Below are positions 43,565 to 55,200 of a DNA stretch of 64,000 bases, one piece after another. Made by a program: the position numbers and the translations under genes. The stretch is from positions 25,196,001-25,260,000 of the forward strand of contig JARKIP010000048.1 of the NCBI GenBank assembly GCA_029990175.1, read 5' to 3'. Source of the stretch: Petunia secreta (lineage: Eukaryota; Streptophyta; Magnoliopsida; Solanales; Solanaceae). Each line of letters opens with the position of its first letter. The first letter of the stretch is position 1. Under the pieces are notes generated by a model. That model made no database searches. It was not told the origin of the DNA and was given only the letters and a program-made list of their open reading frames with translations.

Positions 43565-43621
43565 ACTATAAAGGATTAATTTGTATTTAATTTTTCTAGT
43601 TAATTATGAGATATTATGTGG

Positions 43622-43760
43622 TTTAGCTCCTTGCCGGAGTATATTTAATTCATTAGTGTTATTTAGCTCCTTGTCGGAGTTTATTTGATTTATTATTGAG
43701 ATTTAGCTCATTGCCGGAGCACGTTTCAGTTATTGTTGAGACTTACCTCCTTGCCGGAGT
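43622..43760 (+). repeat. Four tandem 40-bp units with a CTCC-TTGCC-GGAG hairpin, 3' UTR of element E
   Basis: TTTAGCTCCTTGCCGGAGT recurs at 43622, 43662, 43702 and 43742 with few changes, a strict 40-bp period. CTCC and GGAG can pair around the TTGCC loop in the copies that keep both arms. It lies between the pol stop and the polypurine tract. Confidence 0.85.
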
Positions 43761-43979
43761 AGTAGTGGTTATTTGGAGCTATTGTTGGTGCCTATTGATG
43801 GCCTATTATGGTGTATTGGTTGTTGTTGTGGTATTTCTAACAGGGATATTTTTTCGGATAGTCCAGTTACATGGGAGACTCTGCCGAAATTTTTAAGAAA
43901 TCTAATACTTAGCCAAATTTTGGAACATTTGGCAAGTTGGTGGAATGGAAGAGTGGCCTAGGAGTGAGGAATAAAATCA

Positions 43980-44013
43980 TTCGAGGACGAATGATCTTAA
44001 GGGGGGAAGAATG
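43980..44013 (+). promoter_or_regulatory. Inverted-repeat motif and polypurine tract, element E
   Basis: TTCGAGGACGAA at 43980-43991 (extended inverted repeat CATTCG/CGAATG), then AAGGGGGGAAGAATG up to the LTR. Spacing motif-to-LTR is 22 nt. It is 400 bases beyond the pol stop, so it is not coding. Confidence 0.8.
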
Positions 44014-45941
44014 TGACGTTCCTCAAAATTTCCTAAGTTTTAGGATACTTATGGGCATGAAAAATATTCACATAAAGTCGTTCCTTATGTATGTCGAGGT
44101 CCGAGTATCAAGTATAGGGTGAACTTGAATTATGATACTATCTTGGATGAGGTGTGGATACTCAATAATATTGAAAGTGGAAGGAGGAGTTATAAAAGGC
44201 CAAAAATTAAAACTAACTTATATTGGCTAAAATTTAAATAGTAAAATACTACTAATATTTGTGTGGCTACTTAACAAAAGAAAATAAAAATCATGTAAGA
44301 AAGTAATATTAAAATAATGGATCAAAGGATAAGCAACATAGATATACCAGTACTTGGTTTCTGGCGTGATACAGCCGTAACCAAAGTACTCCCTTAGCCG
44401 AAACTGAAGCAGGGAAGCGTACCTTCTCCAATTCGACTTTCAAGTTAACGTCAAGGTAAGTTTTTCTTGCGGATTAGTAAAATTATATTATGATTATACA
44501 AAGAATTTAGTATCTTAATAGACTATATTTATTGGGAAGTTTCTCAAAAACCTAGAAAGTTTAGAATATGAACTAGAGTTCTTGAATTGGGGAAAAGATT
44601 GAAACTTTGGAATTGATTATGCAAATTGGTGGTTGTAGTTGTTGGGTGACGTGAAGTGCGTCCATTGGAGCTACGTTTAGGCTCGAGGAATAACCGAGTG
44701 AGTTGAGATATACACTTTCTAAGGTGCTTTTCTCACAAAGTGCATGTCTTTAATATATTTGATAAATTGCTTTAGAGAAGTTAATGTACGTTTGATTGGA
44801 GCGGGCAAACGTTCATTATCCATTAACGTTTCCAAGTCGTTCTTTAGTATCAAGTATCTAGAAATATGTTCCATAGCTTCCTTTACATCCCGATCATATA
44901 TCCTTACTTGAGTACAATTTCATGAAATTATTTATGTTATTCTATGATTATTATTAAATGATTCAAGATTTAATTGTGTTTGAAAGCTAATGAAGCTATG
45001 ATGAGATTTTAAATGAAAGCTTAAGTGCAAATTGGGACCTTTGGTGCCAAGCAATATTTTAAATATTTTTTGGAGCTACCTTAAATTCTGAGAAGGGTAA
45101 ACTTGTTCGTAGCCATAGCCGGGCTACGGAGCGTGACCATAGTCGGGTTGCGTTTTACCCCGAAACTACCATGACATGGTAGGTATGTGCCATAGTCGGG
45201 CACTATGTTATATTGCCATAGTCGGGCAATGAATGCTAGCGTGTCAGACTTTGAACTGTGGGACCCCACAGGGATTAGAAAGAGAAAGAAAGAAAAGATG
45301 TCAGATTTGAGTGGTACTCCCTAAAGAAAGAAAGTATAAGCTATTTTGCAATATTTAAGAGTTTATTTTGATCTAATATTTTCAGCTGTCTTAAGTAAAG
45401 TGTACGCATTCATGTTTTATTAACTCTCGTTCCGGCCTTAGTGAGGGAGTCGATGATACTCACTGGGTGACGAGCGATTCATTACTCACGTTCCTTTTTC
45501 TTGGAACCTACGTTGGCTTCGTCAACGTAGACGCAGGTCACAGAGGCGATCAGACTACAGGCTAGGACTCTCCCTCACATCCTCAGTTGTTGGTGAGCTC
45601 CGCTTTGCTTTCAGTGGAGACATATCAGTTTCCTTACCAGTTCCTTCATTTATTTTACTTATTCAGTTGAGTATTGCCGAGGGTTTCATGTCTCGTGCAA
45701 TATGACAATATTCCAGTTTTAGAGGCTTCATAGACAATGAGTTAGAAGGGTTGTGGTGCACATTTTAAGATTTAGTACTTAAAGTAATTTAAAGTTATAT
45801 TGACTATTTATTATAAGATGCAGAGTTATTATTTATTTAAATTATTATGAGTTTTTGAAAGATGTATGAAAAGTTTAGCAGGTCTGGTTCACCTGGCCCC
45901 AGGTGCCGTGTCATAACTCGTTCAGAAAATGGGTCGTGACA
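44014..45941 (+). repeat. 3' LTR of element E (1928 bp)
   Basis: Matches 36551-38476 closely over its whole length. Followed by the target copy GTGTG. Confidence 0.96.
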
Positions 45942-45946
45942 GTGTG

Positions 45947-46358
45947 AGTTTCACAAAGTATAACCAGTTCCATGTCTTTCACCTCGGCTTGTGTGAGTTT
46001 CTGAGTATAACCAGTTCTATACTCGTTTCAAGGATGAGGGTTGTGATAGATTGACGGTTAGCATAAAAGTAGACTAATTATACTAATATGTTCTCCTTTT
46101 GGTTCTCTTCCATATTGTCCAGCCATACATGCTGAGAAGATCTCAAGTGCAGTCTCTGAAATCTCCAACAAACCAAGATGAGACATACTTGAATATTATG
46201 TCATAAATATGTTCTGATTGATGGGTGTTTCTGCCTGCAATTTTTAAATTTTTTGATGTACATAGTTAGGGATTTTAGTTCTTTCCACCCATAGTTGGAT
46301 ACCATCTTTTAGACATGTGACAATAAAAAAGGCTTAATTAGGCAATAATATATCCTTC
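45947..46358. other. Spacer downstream of the second GST remnant
   Basis: Contains two partial copies of a GTGTGAGTTTC...AGTATAACCAGTTC stretch (45942-45975 and 45991-46020), a short local duplication next to the insertion site. No exon 2 of the GST is readable. Confidence 0.55.
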
Positions 46359-46703
46359 CTAAATACAAAGCCATTGGCAAATTCTCAGCCCTGATTTTGG
46401 AGAAGATTGATAGTGGTGTAATCTTCCATAGGAATCTTCTGGCAAGATTCGAGGTCCGGCCTTCCAGGTTTCATCTATGTATTCAAGAATTATGAGCGAC
46501 TCTAAAACAGGTTTATCATTGTGGACAAGCACAGGGATCTTTTTGTGAAAAGGATTGTACTTGAGCAACTGGGAACTCTTGTTGCTCAAATCTTCATCAA
46601 CAAACTCATAAGCTATACCTTTGATTTTGAGAGCCAGTTCTACTCTCTTAGAAAAAAGACTAGACCATGTTCCAGACAGAATCACTTTGTTTTCCTCACC
46701 CAT
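46359..46703 (-). pseudogene. GSTU: Tau-class glutathione S-transferase, truncated exon 1
   Basis: From ATG 46703 it reads a normal N-terminal domain: MGEENKVILSGTWSSLFSKR, ELALKIKGIAYEFVDEDLSN, KKIPVLVHNDKP with the cis-Pro intact, and LESLIILEYIDETWK. The likeness ends at PEDSYGR. The rest of exon 1 and all of exon 2 are missing and the frame runs into unrelated codons, stopping at 46359-46361. It is a 5' fragment of a tandem duplicate of the GST at 34930-36029, in the same orientation. The upstream ATG at 46736 is less likely, since the family starts with MGEE. No helical domain, so no enzyme. Confidence 0.88.
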
Positions 46704-46779
46704 TTTCCTTATTGTATGCTCTTTGTTTTTGATCATTCAGCTGTTAATGTTCTGCTGGTAGCTAGGTCCTTTAAATAGA

Positions 46780-48194
46780 GTTCCAATTAAACTTTATGTT
46801 AAGACTTTTCTTGCTTTGGCAGAAACTGAAAATTGGAATTCCAAAATCTACACAACTGGTGCATTATTTTATTTGATTAGTCAATTCAACCGTTTAATGA
46901 TAGTGAAGTTTAGGTTAGTCAAATACAATAATTACTAGTATATGGCCACATTATCGTGGGGTTCAAGATTTCTCTACTTATAAATTCCCTTGTGCCCACC
47001 AAGCCATTACAGTCAAGAAAGTTACAAATTTTTAATGAAACAGATTCAAAATCAACAGAATTAGATTAATATATTATAGGTTTAGACAGCTTTCTTAGGG
47101 ATCAAATAATGGTTTCGTTACTCTACACCGGGAGATAGGCACAAAGAAATAGTAGAAGCTTTGTTTTAGGAACATGCCCAGATGATGCAGTGTTAGCTAC
47201 GAGTTCGGCTGAGTCCACTAGCGTTTGCTAAAACTCTGTTAAGAAATCTACTGAATATGCAGAAATATTAAATTTCAAACCCAATAAGTCAAATAGTCGG
47301 TGGATTTAGTGTCCAAATTCGTAAAGTTTAAACCTGATTTCGTCTTGAGTTACATAAATCTACTTCTGATATTTTAAACATTTTCATCGTCATGGAAGTA
47401 GTCTAGCAATCAAACAACTAATAAAACAACTTGTGGACTAAGGTTGGAGTGAGGTATCAGGTTCACACCAATTTTGGGGCGAGTGGATCCTTAGGAGATT
47501 AGTCATATCCTGGCCTGAACTCAAATAAGAAGTTAAAATACATCAACAATATGTTTTCATCCACATAGACCAACACATTTTACAAAATTACTAGCTCAAT
47601 AGCTGGTAATTTGGAGCACACTTTTTCTAAAGACGTTTGGTAAGAGGCAGCTCCATCATACTAAAGAAACTTCTTTCACCATAGGCAACTTAGTTAAAAA
47701 CAAATTATCCATCCAATCATCTTATGTTCTTATAACTCCGTCTCATTATCAACCTAGTTGGGGTCGCTATCATTCAATAATACGATTTTTGTATTAATGA
47801 TAAAGTGAAGCTGTGTAGGTGTTCGAGTGAGCATATAAACAAAGATTTATGGAGACGATATTAAACAACTGAAGCACTTGCTTTAGGCCCTAGAAATTAA
47901 ATTACAAAAATGATTACAATTACTTTATAAATAATATGTTACTCCTAATTCACATCATTATCTCTTATCACTGATGAATACGGAGTAACTTCTTATTTTG
48001 ATTACTGTTTCATAATTTTCTTTCTCTCATTAATTAGTACTAAATTTTATTTTTTCAAACTTATTTTAGTTGTATGCTGGTTTTACCATCTACTTATCTC
48101 TTTCCATTTAATCATAACAATCCAATCTATCATTTTATTTTAGGGAAAATTACAATAGGAGGACAAAAAACTCAAAACTATATATACTTTTAGC
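46780..48194. other. AT-rich intergenic DNA, no gene seen
   Basis: Upstream flank of the truncated GST followed by AT-rich sequence. A short GTTGGGGTCG stretch near 47756 recalls plant SINE sequence but is too short to call. Confidence 0.5.
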
Positions 48195-48430
48195 CCCTAT
48201 TTTTCAAAATACCTCTAAATGAACACCTAATTTCGGGATTAAATTTGGGACTACAATTATCCCACATTTGGTCGGTGGAATTAGCTAAACTGAGATAGAT
48301 TTTATACCAAAATCATGGGAATCTTTTACCTCATGGAAGGGATGGGATTATTAATCCTGAGATAAGTATAATCCCACATTTATAGGATATCCTTAGTTTT
48401 TAGTCCCGCCAACCAAACCACCTCTTAGGG
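48195..48430. mobile_element. Possible MITE remnant
   Basis: The block with CTACAATTATCCCACATTTG on the left and ATAATCCCACATTT...GTCCCGCCAACCAAACCACC on the right has repeated ATCCCACATTT words and the CCAACCAAAC end seen in common Solanaceae MITEs. Terminal repeats are not cleanly resolvable. Confidence 0.35.
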
Positions 48431-48819
48431 TTTCTAAATCTCCTCCTTCTTCCCTTCTCTTTCCCCTCTTTCTAGGGTTTCCCGTCGCACCCTTCCTCAT
48501 CTCCACGACAAAGAGCAAAGCGGAGCATTCACAAAGAAATTGTGTAAGCAGAATGGAAGGCGCACCCTCCGGCCAGTCCTCCTCCTACTGATTTTCGGTT
48601 GAACTGTCACCGCTGCTTCAACAAGTTGCTATCGTTCTCGTTTTCCCTGCGCCACCGCCCACTGCTATTGCTTCGTGCCACGGCTCCTCCATTGCTACTT
48701 CGTGCCATTGCTTCTCTATGTTGCTTCGTGGGAGCTACGGCTAGCTGCTGCAACAGTTCCGTCGCAACAGATCTGCTGCGACGAGAGCCCCGAGCCTGTT
48801 TCCTTTTTTTTTTTTTTGG
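48431..48819. other. CT-rich DNA, no supported gene
   Basis: Contains a CCTCCTTCTTCCCTTCTCTT tract and a Leu/Ala-rich open frame (48599-48823) that has no domain and ends in a poly-T run. I do not call a gene. Confidence 0.45.
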
Positions 48820-49243
48820 ATAAATGGATGTAAACTGAATTTATCCTATTAAAATGTGCATATACTGTAAAAAGTGTATATACTGAATAGAACTGAAAAA
48901 AACGAGTGTATACTAATGCAGAATAACATATCAAAAAGGGAAATCAATAACTTCTAGGAAGGCAAATTCGAAGAAGGGTTGACAGTTCAGGGAATTGGGA
49001 AAAACTGAGAACAAATCAATGAATTTAGCAAATGTAATATGTATTGTTATTGAATGAATGTAAATGAGGGATTACAATCCTATTTATACAAATGGAATCA
49101 CTCCAATCTAGCTAGGGAAAACTCTAACTATTTGTAACTACTTGTAACAACTTTTCCCGCCTAATTCTAATTCCTAACAACTGTAACTATTTTAACTAAT
49201 TCTGCCACATCAGCCTCTTCTTCTTCTTAATAATTCTATATCA
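48820..49243 (-). repeat. 3' LTR of the Reina-like element, lower end approximate
   Basis: The upper end is fixed by the polypurine tract and the TG start at 49243. The other LTR is outside the window, so the end near 48.8-49.0 kb is a guess. It contains a minus-strand TATA box. Confidence 0.5.
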
Positions 49244-49264
49244 ATACCCTCCCCTCAAAGTAAC

Positions 49265-49278
49265 CCTTGACCTCAAGG
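49265..49278 (-). promoter_or_regulatory. CCTTGAGGTCAAGG inverted repeat upstream of polypurine tract
   Basis: The arms CCTTGA and TCAAGG surround a two-base spacer. It is exactly 21 nt from the LTR start at 49243, the position of the TTCG...CGAA motif in elements 1, A, B and E. It overlaps the pol stop. Confidence 0.6.
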
Positions 49279-51658
49279 GTTAAAAGAAGGAAATCTAGTC
49301 TTAAGGGCATTAGCAAATTCCCAAGTAGCTTGATCAGCTTTATTGTCGTTCTTAACCATTCTGTGATCTAAAACAGCTTCAGGGGTGGGACAATGTAGGT
49401 GTGCAATATCCAAAATAGGAGGATGATGAAACTCAGTAGGAAGTTGATGGCATTTCTTGAGCTGAGACACATGGAAGGTAGAGTGAATCTTGGCCTGAGC
49501 AGGGAGCAAAAGTTTATAGGCAACCTTGCCTACTTTAAGGAGCACTTGATAAGGACCATAGTACTTGGCTGCCAGCTTATGATAGGGTTGCTGAGTGACT
49601 GTGAACTGTCTGTAGGGCTGTAACTTAAGATACACCCAGTCTCCTACATGGAACTCTCTGTCAAACCTCCTTTTATTAGCTAAGACCTGCATTCTGTGCT
49701 GAGCTCTCTATAGGTGGAACTTAAGAAGTTGCAGCTTAGTTTCCCTATCAGTTAGGACTTCATCAACCTTAGTACTTGCAGCTTCACCAGGGAGATATGG
49801 AAGATGCAGAGAGAAGATGCAGAGGGGGTGGTTGGCCATACAGTGCCTCATATGGTGTGGTATGTGTAGAGCTGTGAAAGGTAGTGTTGTACCACCATTC
49901 AGCCAGGGGTAAATAAGAGGGTCATTTAGCAGGGGCATCAACACATAAGCATCTCAAATAGGTCTCCAGACATCTGTTGACCACCTCAGTTTGGCCATCA
50001 GACTGAAGATGATATGCTGTGGAGGTGGCCAACTGGACTCCTTGAATTTCAAATAAGCCTTGCCAGAAATTGCTCATGAATACAGGATCCCTATCACTTA
50101 CCAACCTCTCTGGTAGCCCATAAAGTTTGAAGACATTATCTAAGTACAGCTGAGCCACCTGTTGGGCTGTGTAAAGGTGTGACAAGTTCTGGAAGTGAGC
50201 ATACTTACTCAGCCTATCCACAACTACTAAAATGACCTGCTTGCCTTGAGATAAAGGTAAGCCTTCAATGAAGTCCAGACTTACATCAGTCCAAAGAGCC
50301 TGTGGAATAGGGAGAGGCTGAATGAGGCCAGGAGAAGCAGCAGCATCATATTTACATCTTGGGCAGACATCACACTGGTTGATGAACTGTTTGATGTCTT
50401 AGGTCATCCCTTTCCAATAAAAAAGAGTCTGCAGCCTCTTAAGATTAGCATCAATGCCTGAATGGACACCTTGAGGAGTAGCATGCCAGCAACTAATAAT
50501 ATGAGTTCTTAAATCTCCTATTCTACGAACCACTAGTTTAGCATTCTTTCTGAGTTGTTGGTTTATCCATGTGTAGCCCTTATAATAAGGTTAGGACTGC
50601 AGCTTCTGAATGAGAGCTTGCAGCTCAGGGTCAGCATTCCAACTATCTTGAATCAATGGATACAATTAATCTGAACTAGGGGAGAATACTAGTGCCATTA
50701 GCTTTGCACCAGCCTGTCTGGATAGAGCATCAGCTGCTCCATTTTCACTCCCTTTTCTGTACTCAATATCAAAATCAAAAGGCATTAACTTGGCTATCCA
50801 TGATAGTTGAGTATCAGTATGGAGCTGTTGCTGCAATAGAAATTTGAGGGTCTTATGATCTGTTTTAACTGTGAAATGTCTTCCTAACAAATACTGGGAT
50901 CATTTGGTTATTGCAAACACTAAGGCCAGCAGCTCTTTTTCATAGAATGAATAAGACATATGTCTCAATGCTAAGGACCTGCTGATGAATGCAATAGGGT
51001 GTCCTTCTTGGCTCAATAAAGCTCCAATTCCTGACTGACTTGCATCAGTCTCCACCACGAACTTTTTTAAAAAATCAGAAAGTGCTAATATAGGAACACT
51101 CACCATAGCTGTTTTTAAATTTTCAAAGGCCTGAGTAGCAGCTGGACTCCAAACAAAACTGTCATTCTTTAACAACTTAGTGAGAGGCTTACTTATAAGC
51201 CCATACCCCTTCACAAACCTTCTGTAATAGCCTGTAAGGCCTAAGAATCCTCTTAGTTGTTTAATATTCACTGGAATGGGCCAGTCTTTGACAGCTTGGA
51301 TTTTTTTAGGATCTGTGGAAACACTTTTAGGAGAAATGAAATGGCCAAGATATTCAATAAGTTGTACTCTAAAAGAGCATTTAGAATCCTTTGCATATAG
51401 CTGGTGTTGCTGCATTGCCTCAAAAACAGATCTTAAGGTTATGACATGTTCACCCCCAATCCTTGTTGTATACTAAGATATCATCAAAGAAGACAAGTAC
51501 AAACCTTCTGAGATAAGGTTGAAAAACAGCATTCATGAAACCTTGAAATGAGGATGGGGCATTAGTAAGGCCAAATGGCATCACCAAGAATTCATAATGC
51601 CCTGAATGTGTCTTGAAAGCAGTTTTATGCACATCTGTACTAGCCATTCTTAGCTGGT
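49273..51658 (-). pseudogene. pol: Pol of the Reina-like element: RT to integrase, many breaks
   Basis: Order on the minus strand: RT from QLRMASTDVHKTAFKT through MPFGLTNAPSSFQ to the catalytic FFDDILVY box (51658-51450); RT thumb and RNase H (51415-50666, VVETDASQSGIGALLSQEG, ending GAADALSRQ); damaged integrase zinc domain (about 50590-50350); integrase core (50221-49922, MDRLSKYAHF, LVSDRDPVFMSNFW, YHLQSDGQTEVVNRCLE); C-terminal GPY module (KLAAKYYGPYQVL, FHVSQLKKC) and a chromodomain-like end at 49273. Each block is in a different or interrupted frame, with stops at 51450, 50900, 50666, 49922 and 49708. It is inactive. Confidence 0.88.
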
Positions 51659-52259
51659 TGTTGAACCCCAAAAATTACCCTTTCTTTAAGAAAAGATAGG
51701 TTTCGGGTATATTTCAACAAAATGGGACTCCAAAGGATTTCTTTGGAGTCGCCACCTAATTTAAGGATTATTAGGACCTAAGCTTAACTAATGAGTGCAA
51801 TTTATTTTTAATTAAATTAAATTAAATTAAAATCAGAGATTCCGAGTAAGTGGTTCTATTAAATTCGAAAGAAGGTCCCTTGCGGGAGCACTTTCGAAAA
51901 TCTGCTAAATGCGGTTAACCCGGCGGTTTTCACGAATTTGTTAAGGATAATAGAATTAATTTAACTAAGGATAATATAAATAAGATAAGGGTTTAGGTTA
52001 CGCCGATACTTAGATAAATAAATAATGAAATCTTAAGGTTAAATAAATGGATGAATTACAACATGGTTGATTGATTAGTTAATTAAATAAATAAAGGATA
52101 AATAAATTAAATAAATAATAAAATAAAATACAACACTCTAAGTAACTAATTAGATAAATAATTGATTAATTGATCGCTTAAGTAAATGGATAAATAAATA
52201 AATAACTTAATTAAATAAATTAACATTTATCTTGATTTAATTAAATAAAAAATAAATTG

Positions 52260-52290
<31 letters not shown>

Positions 52291-55200
52291 TAATTATTAT
52301 TAAATAAATAAATAAATAAATAAATGATTAGCTAAATTAAATAAATAAATAAATGATTAATTAAATTAAATAAATAAATAAAATTAATTTAATAAATAAA
52401 TATCGCATAATTAATCGGATTAATGAATAAATGAGTAGATAGATAGATAAATAAATATTTAATAGATGGAAACAAAATATAAATGATAGATGGGATGTAT
52501 AATTTAATTAAATTTTAATTTCTTTTGCACTCGATAATTATCCTTAGATTACTATTAACTTAAACTAATTGGCGAGTCCCAAAAAAACGGGATAAGCAAT
52601 TATATAATCATTCTAAACATGCAATAAGTTAACAATTCAATAAAGCGACTATCCTACCAAGTTTCTAACATGCAAATCCTAGTCCAGTTTCAGGGCTTCC
52701 TAAAACATGCTTTCTAACGGGAATGGGAAAGCAGGAGTTGAGAAGGTAGAACCCGGGATAGCGAACTCGATGCGAGCCCTGTATTTCACAAGGCTTTTTC
52801 ATTTATTCATTTCTTTTTGTTTTACATCTTCGGGGATATCAAGTCCCGAAAATGCGGAGCGATTCAAGTAACTTCGAAATGCACGCCACCCCCATTTGTG
52901 AGTTTTCATTCAACTCGTCCCCGAAAGTTGGTTTTCATGCCAAAGAAGGAGAAAGAACAGAGAAAAAAAAAGATTAGTAAATGTCCAAACATGTTTTCGC
53001 AATTTGAATGAGAAAACTAAACCAAACAATTAGTCAAGCAAATTAAATAAAAATGGAAACCAAAGTGTTTATATAACTCTCCAGGAAACGGAACAATAAC
53101 TAAAGGGGCAGACCTGACACGAACTCAAATGTACACATGACAAACTTCAATAAAAGTGCAATCTTTAATACTGATTCTAAACTTAACAGAGGGCATCTTT
53201 CTTTTTAAAAAAAAAAAAAATAACTGCAAATGAATTTATGAGATGACCTCTTTAAAATGAAGAAAACAGAACATGCTAACACACAAGAGCGGACTAGAAC
53301 TTGGAACAGATTTGATTAGGGACTTGAAGTTGTGAGTACATAAAGAAACTTCACCCTCACACCAGACCTGAGGAGAACTGAATATTTTAACCTCTGCTTT
53401 TCCTCAGAAAGAACTATCTGCTGCTACATTTATAAAAAAAACAAACAAAATGCAGTAATGACTACTTTCCAACTCTTTTCTTCAATAACTTACCTTCCTA
53501 TTATTTGAGTGAACACATACATTCAAGAGTTGAATCAAGACATCTTAGATTTAGAAGACAAATGCTCTAAACATTATAACGAGACAGTACCATTTCTAAA
53601 CCATGAAATCATTTAAGCAGCAGCTAAAGAAGTTTAAAATAGGGTCAGGCTTTACTCAACTAGCTTTCAATTCTTATACCTAAAGATAGCAGGAGCAAAG
53701 AACATTCTTAACTTGAGTGAAAATCAACTAAGTTAAATGCATAATCCATCCAAAAGATTAAATTATGAGAAAAAGATGCTTGAATTAGCTAAAATGTGCA
53801 GCAAACTTAATCAGGTTAACCCCAAGAGCAAACCAAAACAGTACTTTCTTATTAAGCAAATAACGGTGAAACTTAACTACTAATGAAAGTTTCCAAAGAG
53901 AATAATCCTATGGATAAGCCAAGCTTACCAGAATTTTTTTTTTTTTTTTTGAAAAGAAAAAAACAGACATGGCTAGCTTATTTGATGCTCAACAACCCAT
54001 TAATTCAACTCTAAATAGATCACATTCCTTCTTAACAGTAGTAACAAGCAACCGAAAACGAGAGGGAAGAAGGCATGGGCTTAAACCAGAGCCAAACTCC
54101 CAACTAAAAAGCCACCTCCAGAATCCCGAAAACTAGCTAAACTACACTCAAGACTCCTTCAACTCTCAGCTTAACAGACCCCTTCCCTGAACAGAACAAA
54201 ACTAGACTACAACCCTAGAACCTCTGAGCAACTCCAAGACAACTTCCTTACTCATACACATCCTGAAAGCTTGAACCAAAAGACTCTCTCTCAACTATCA
54301 GGAACAACTCCCTGAACACCTACAAAGAATTAACTCCTACACTTGCAATAACCAGTAAACAAACTCCCTGACCATCACCAACCACTCTCTGATCATACCC
54401 AACCTAAGCTCCCTTTCTGACTTTCTACAAACAACCTGGACATCTTCACAGCCTACCAAACCAACTACCCAACGATTATCAACCTTGAAACATCTCCAGA
54501 CTGCTAGCAAACATCCATCCAGCAATTACACGACCAGCACAGTCTCACATACCCCTCTCCTCACCTGCATATCCACTGGATCAAACACACACTCCGGGAC
54601 AGCTTACAAACCTCATTTACTTTCCTAACAAACCTCCACACAACACCCTGCTTCAGCTAGGACACCAGCACCTCTCTTCTTCTAGCAGACCCTGCACCCT
54701 ACTACAACAACCTGAACCACTTCAAAGCTCAAAACAGCTGCCTGCTACTACTCCTGGACTACTTACGCTCATACCCACAAACAGGAACCACCCTGAAACT
54801 ACTCCTTTATCTCACAGAACCAACAGCAAACCAACACAGAGCATACCCCTTTTCATCCCTGAAAACACCTCTTGAACAGCCAAGGAAATAACACAGGACA
54901 ACTGATTCATTTTCAGGCCAAATAAGCTTACACAGCCACGCTTTTAATTTCATACAAATACATAAGAACACAAAGGTTGAAACTTTATCATACTCTCTGA
55001 ACATCAATGCTATTTACATGGATGAAACTTATTATTTTTTATTATTCAAGACCCTTAAGCATAAGCTAGAAAACAGAAAAATCACATCCTTATGTAAACG
55101 GAACCAAGTTCAAACAGAAATCGTGTCAAGAAGTCTAATACATTGTAACTGAAAATATAAAGAGAGAGTATTACCTATTGTAAAGCAGGGAACAAGGGCG

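Larger units (their letters stand above)
36551..45941 (+). mobile_element. Full-length Tekay/Del-like Ty3/gypsy chromovirus (element E)
   Basis: LTRs at 36551-38476 and 44014-45941 both start TGACGTTCCTC and end GGGTCGTGACA. GTGTG is duplicated on both flanks (36546-36550, 45942-45946). A primer site, gag, zinc knuckle, protease, RT, RNase H, integrase, chromodomain-like C-terminus and polypurine tract are all present and in order. The LTRs look about 2 per cent diverged by eye, most of it in the first 200 bases, so this is a fairly young insertion. The coding frame has one frameshift and three nonsense codons, so it is not autonomous. It lies between the two GST remnants. Confidence 0.96.
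48820..51658 (-). mobile_element. Reina/Galadriel-like chromovirus, 3' part, cut by the Ogre element
   Basis: The minus strand has RT, RNase H, integrase, GPY-type C-terminus, polypurine tract (TTTGAGGGGAGGG, plus 49244-49258) and a short LTR starting TGATATAGAATT at 49243. The 5' half ends abruptly inside RT at 51658, where the Ogre LTR starts; the rest should lie beyond the Ogre element, outside the window. The lower LTR end is uncertain (48.8-49.0 kb). TATAAATAGG on the minus strand near 49083-49092 is its probable promoter. Confidence 0.82.

Noticed and set aside
48599..48823. Leu/Ala-rich plus-strand frame
   Set aside because: Low-complexity CTGCT-type sequence ending in poly-T, with no domain.
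54000..54800. C/A-rich block that looks like an exon cluster by composition
   Set aside because: It falls inside the Ogre LTR and has no long frame.
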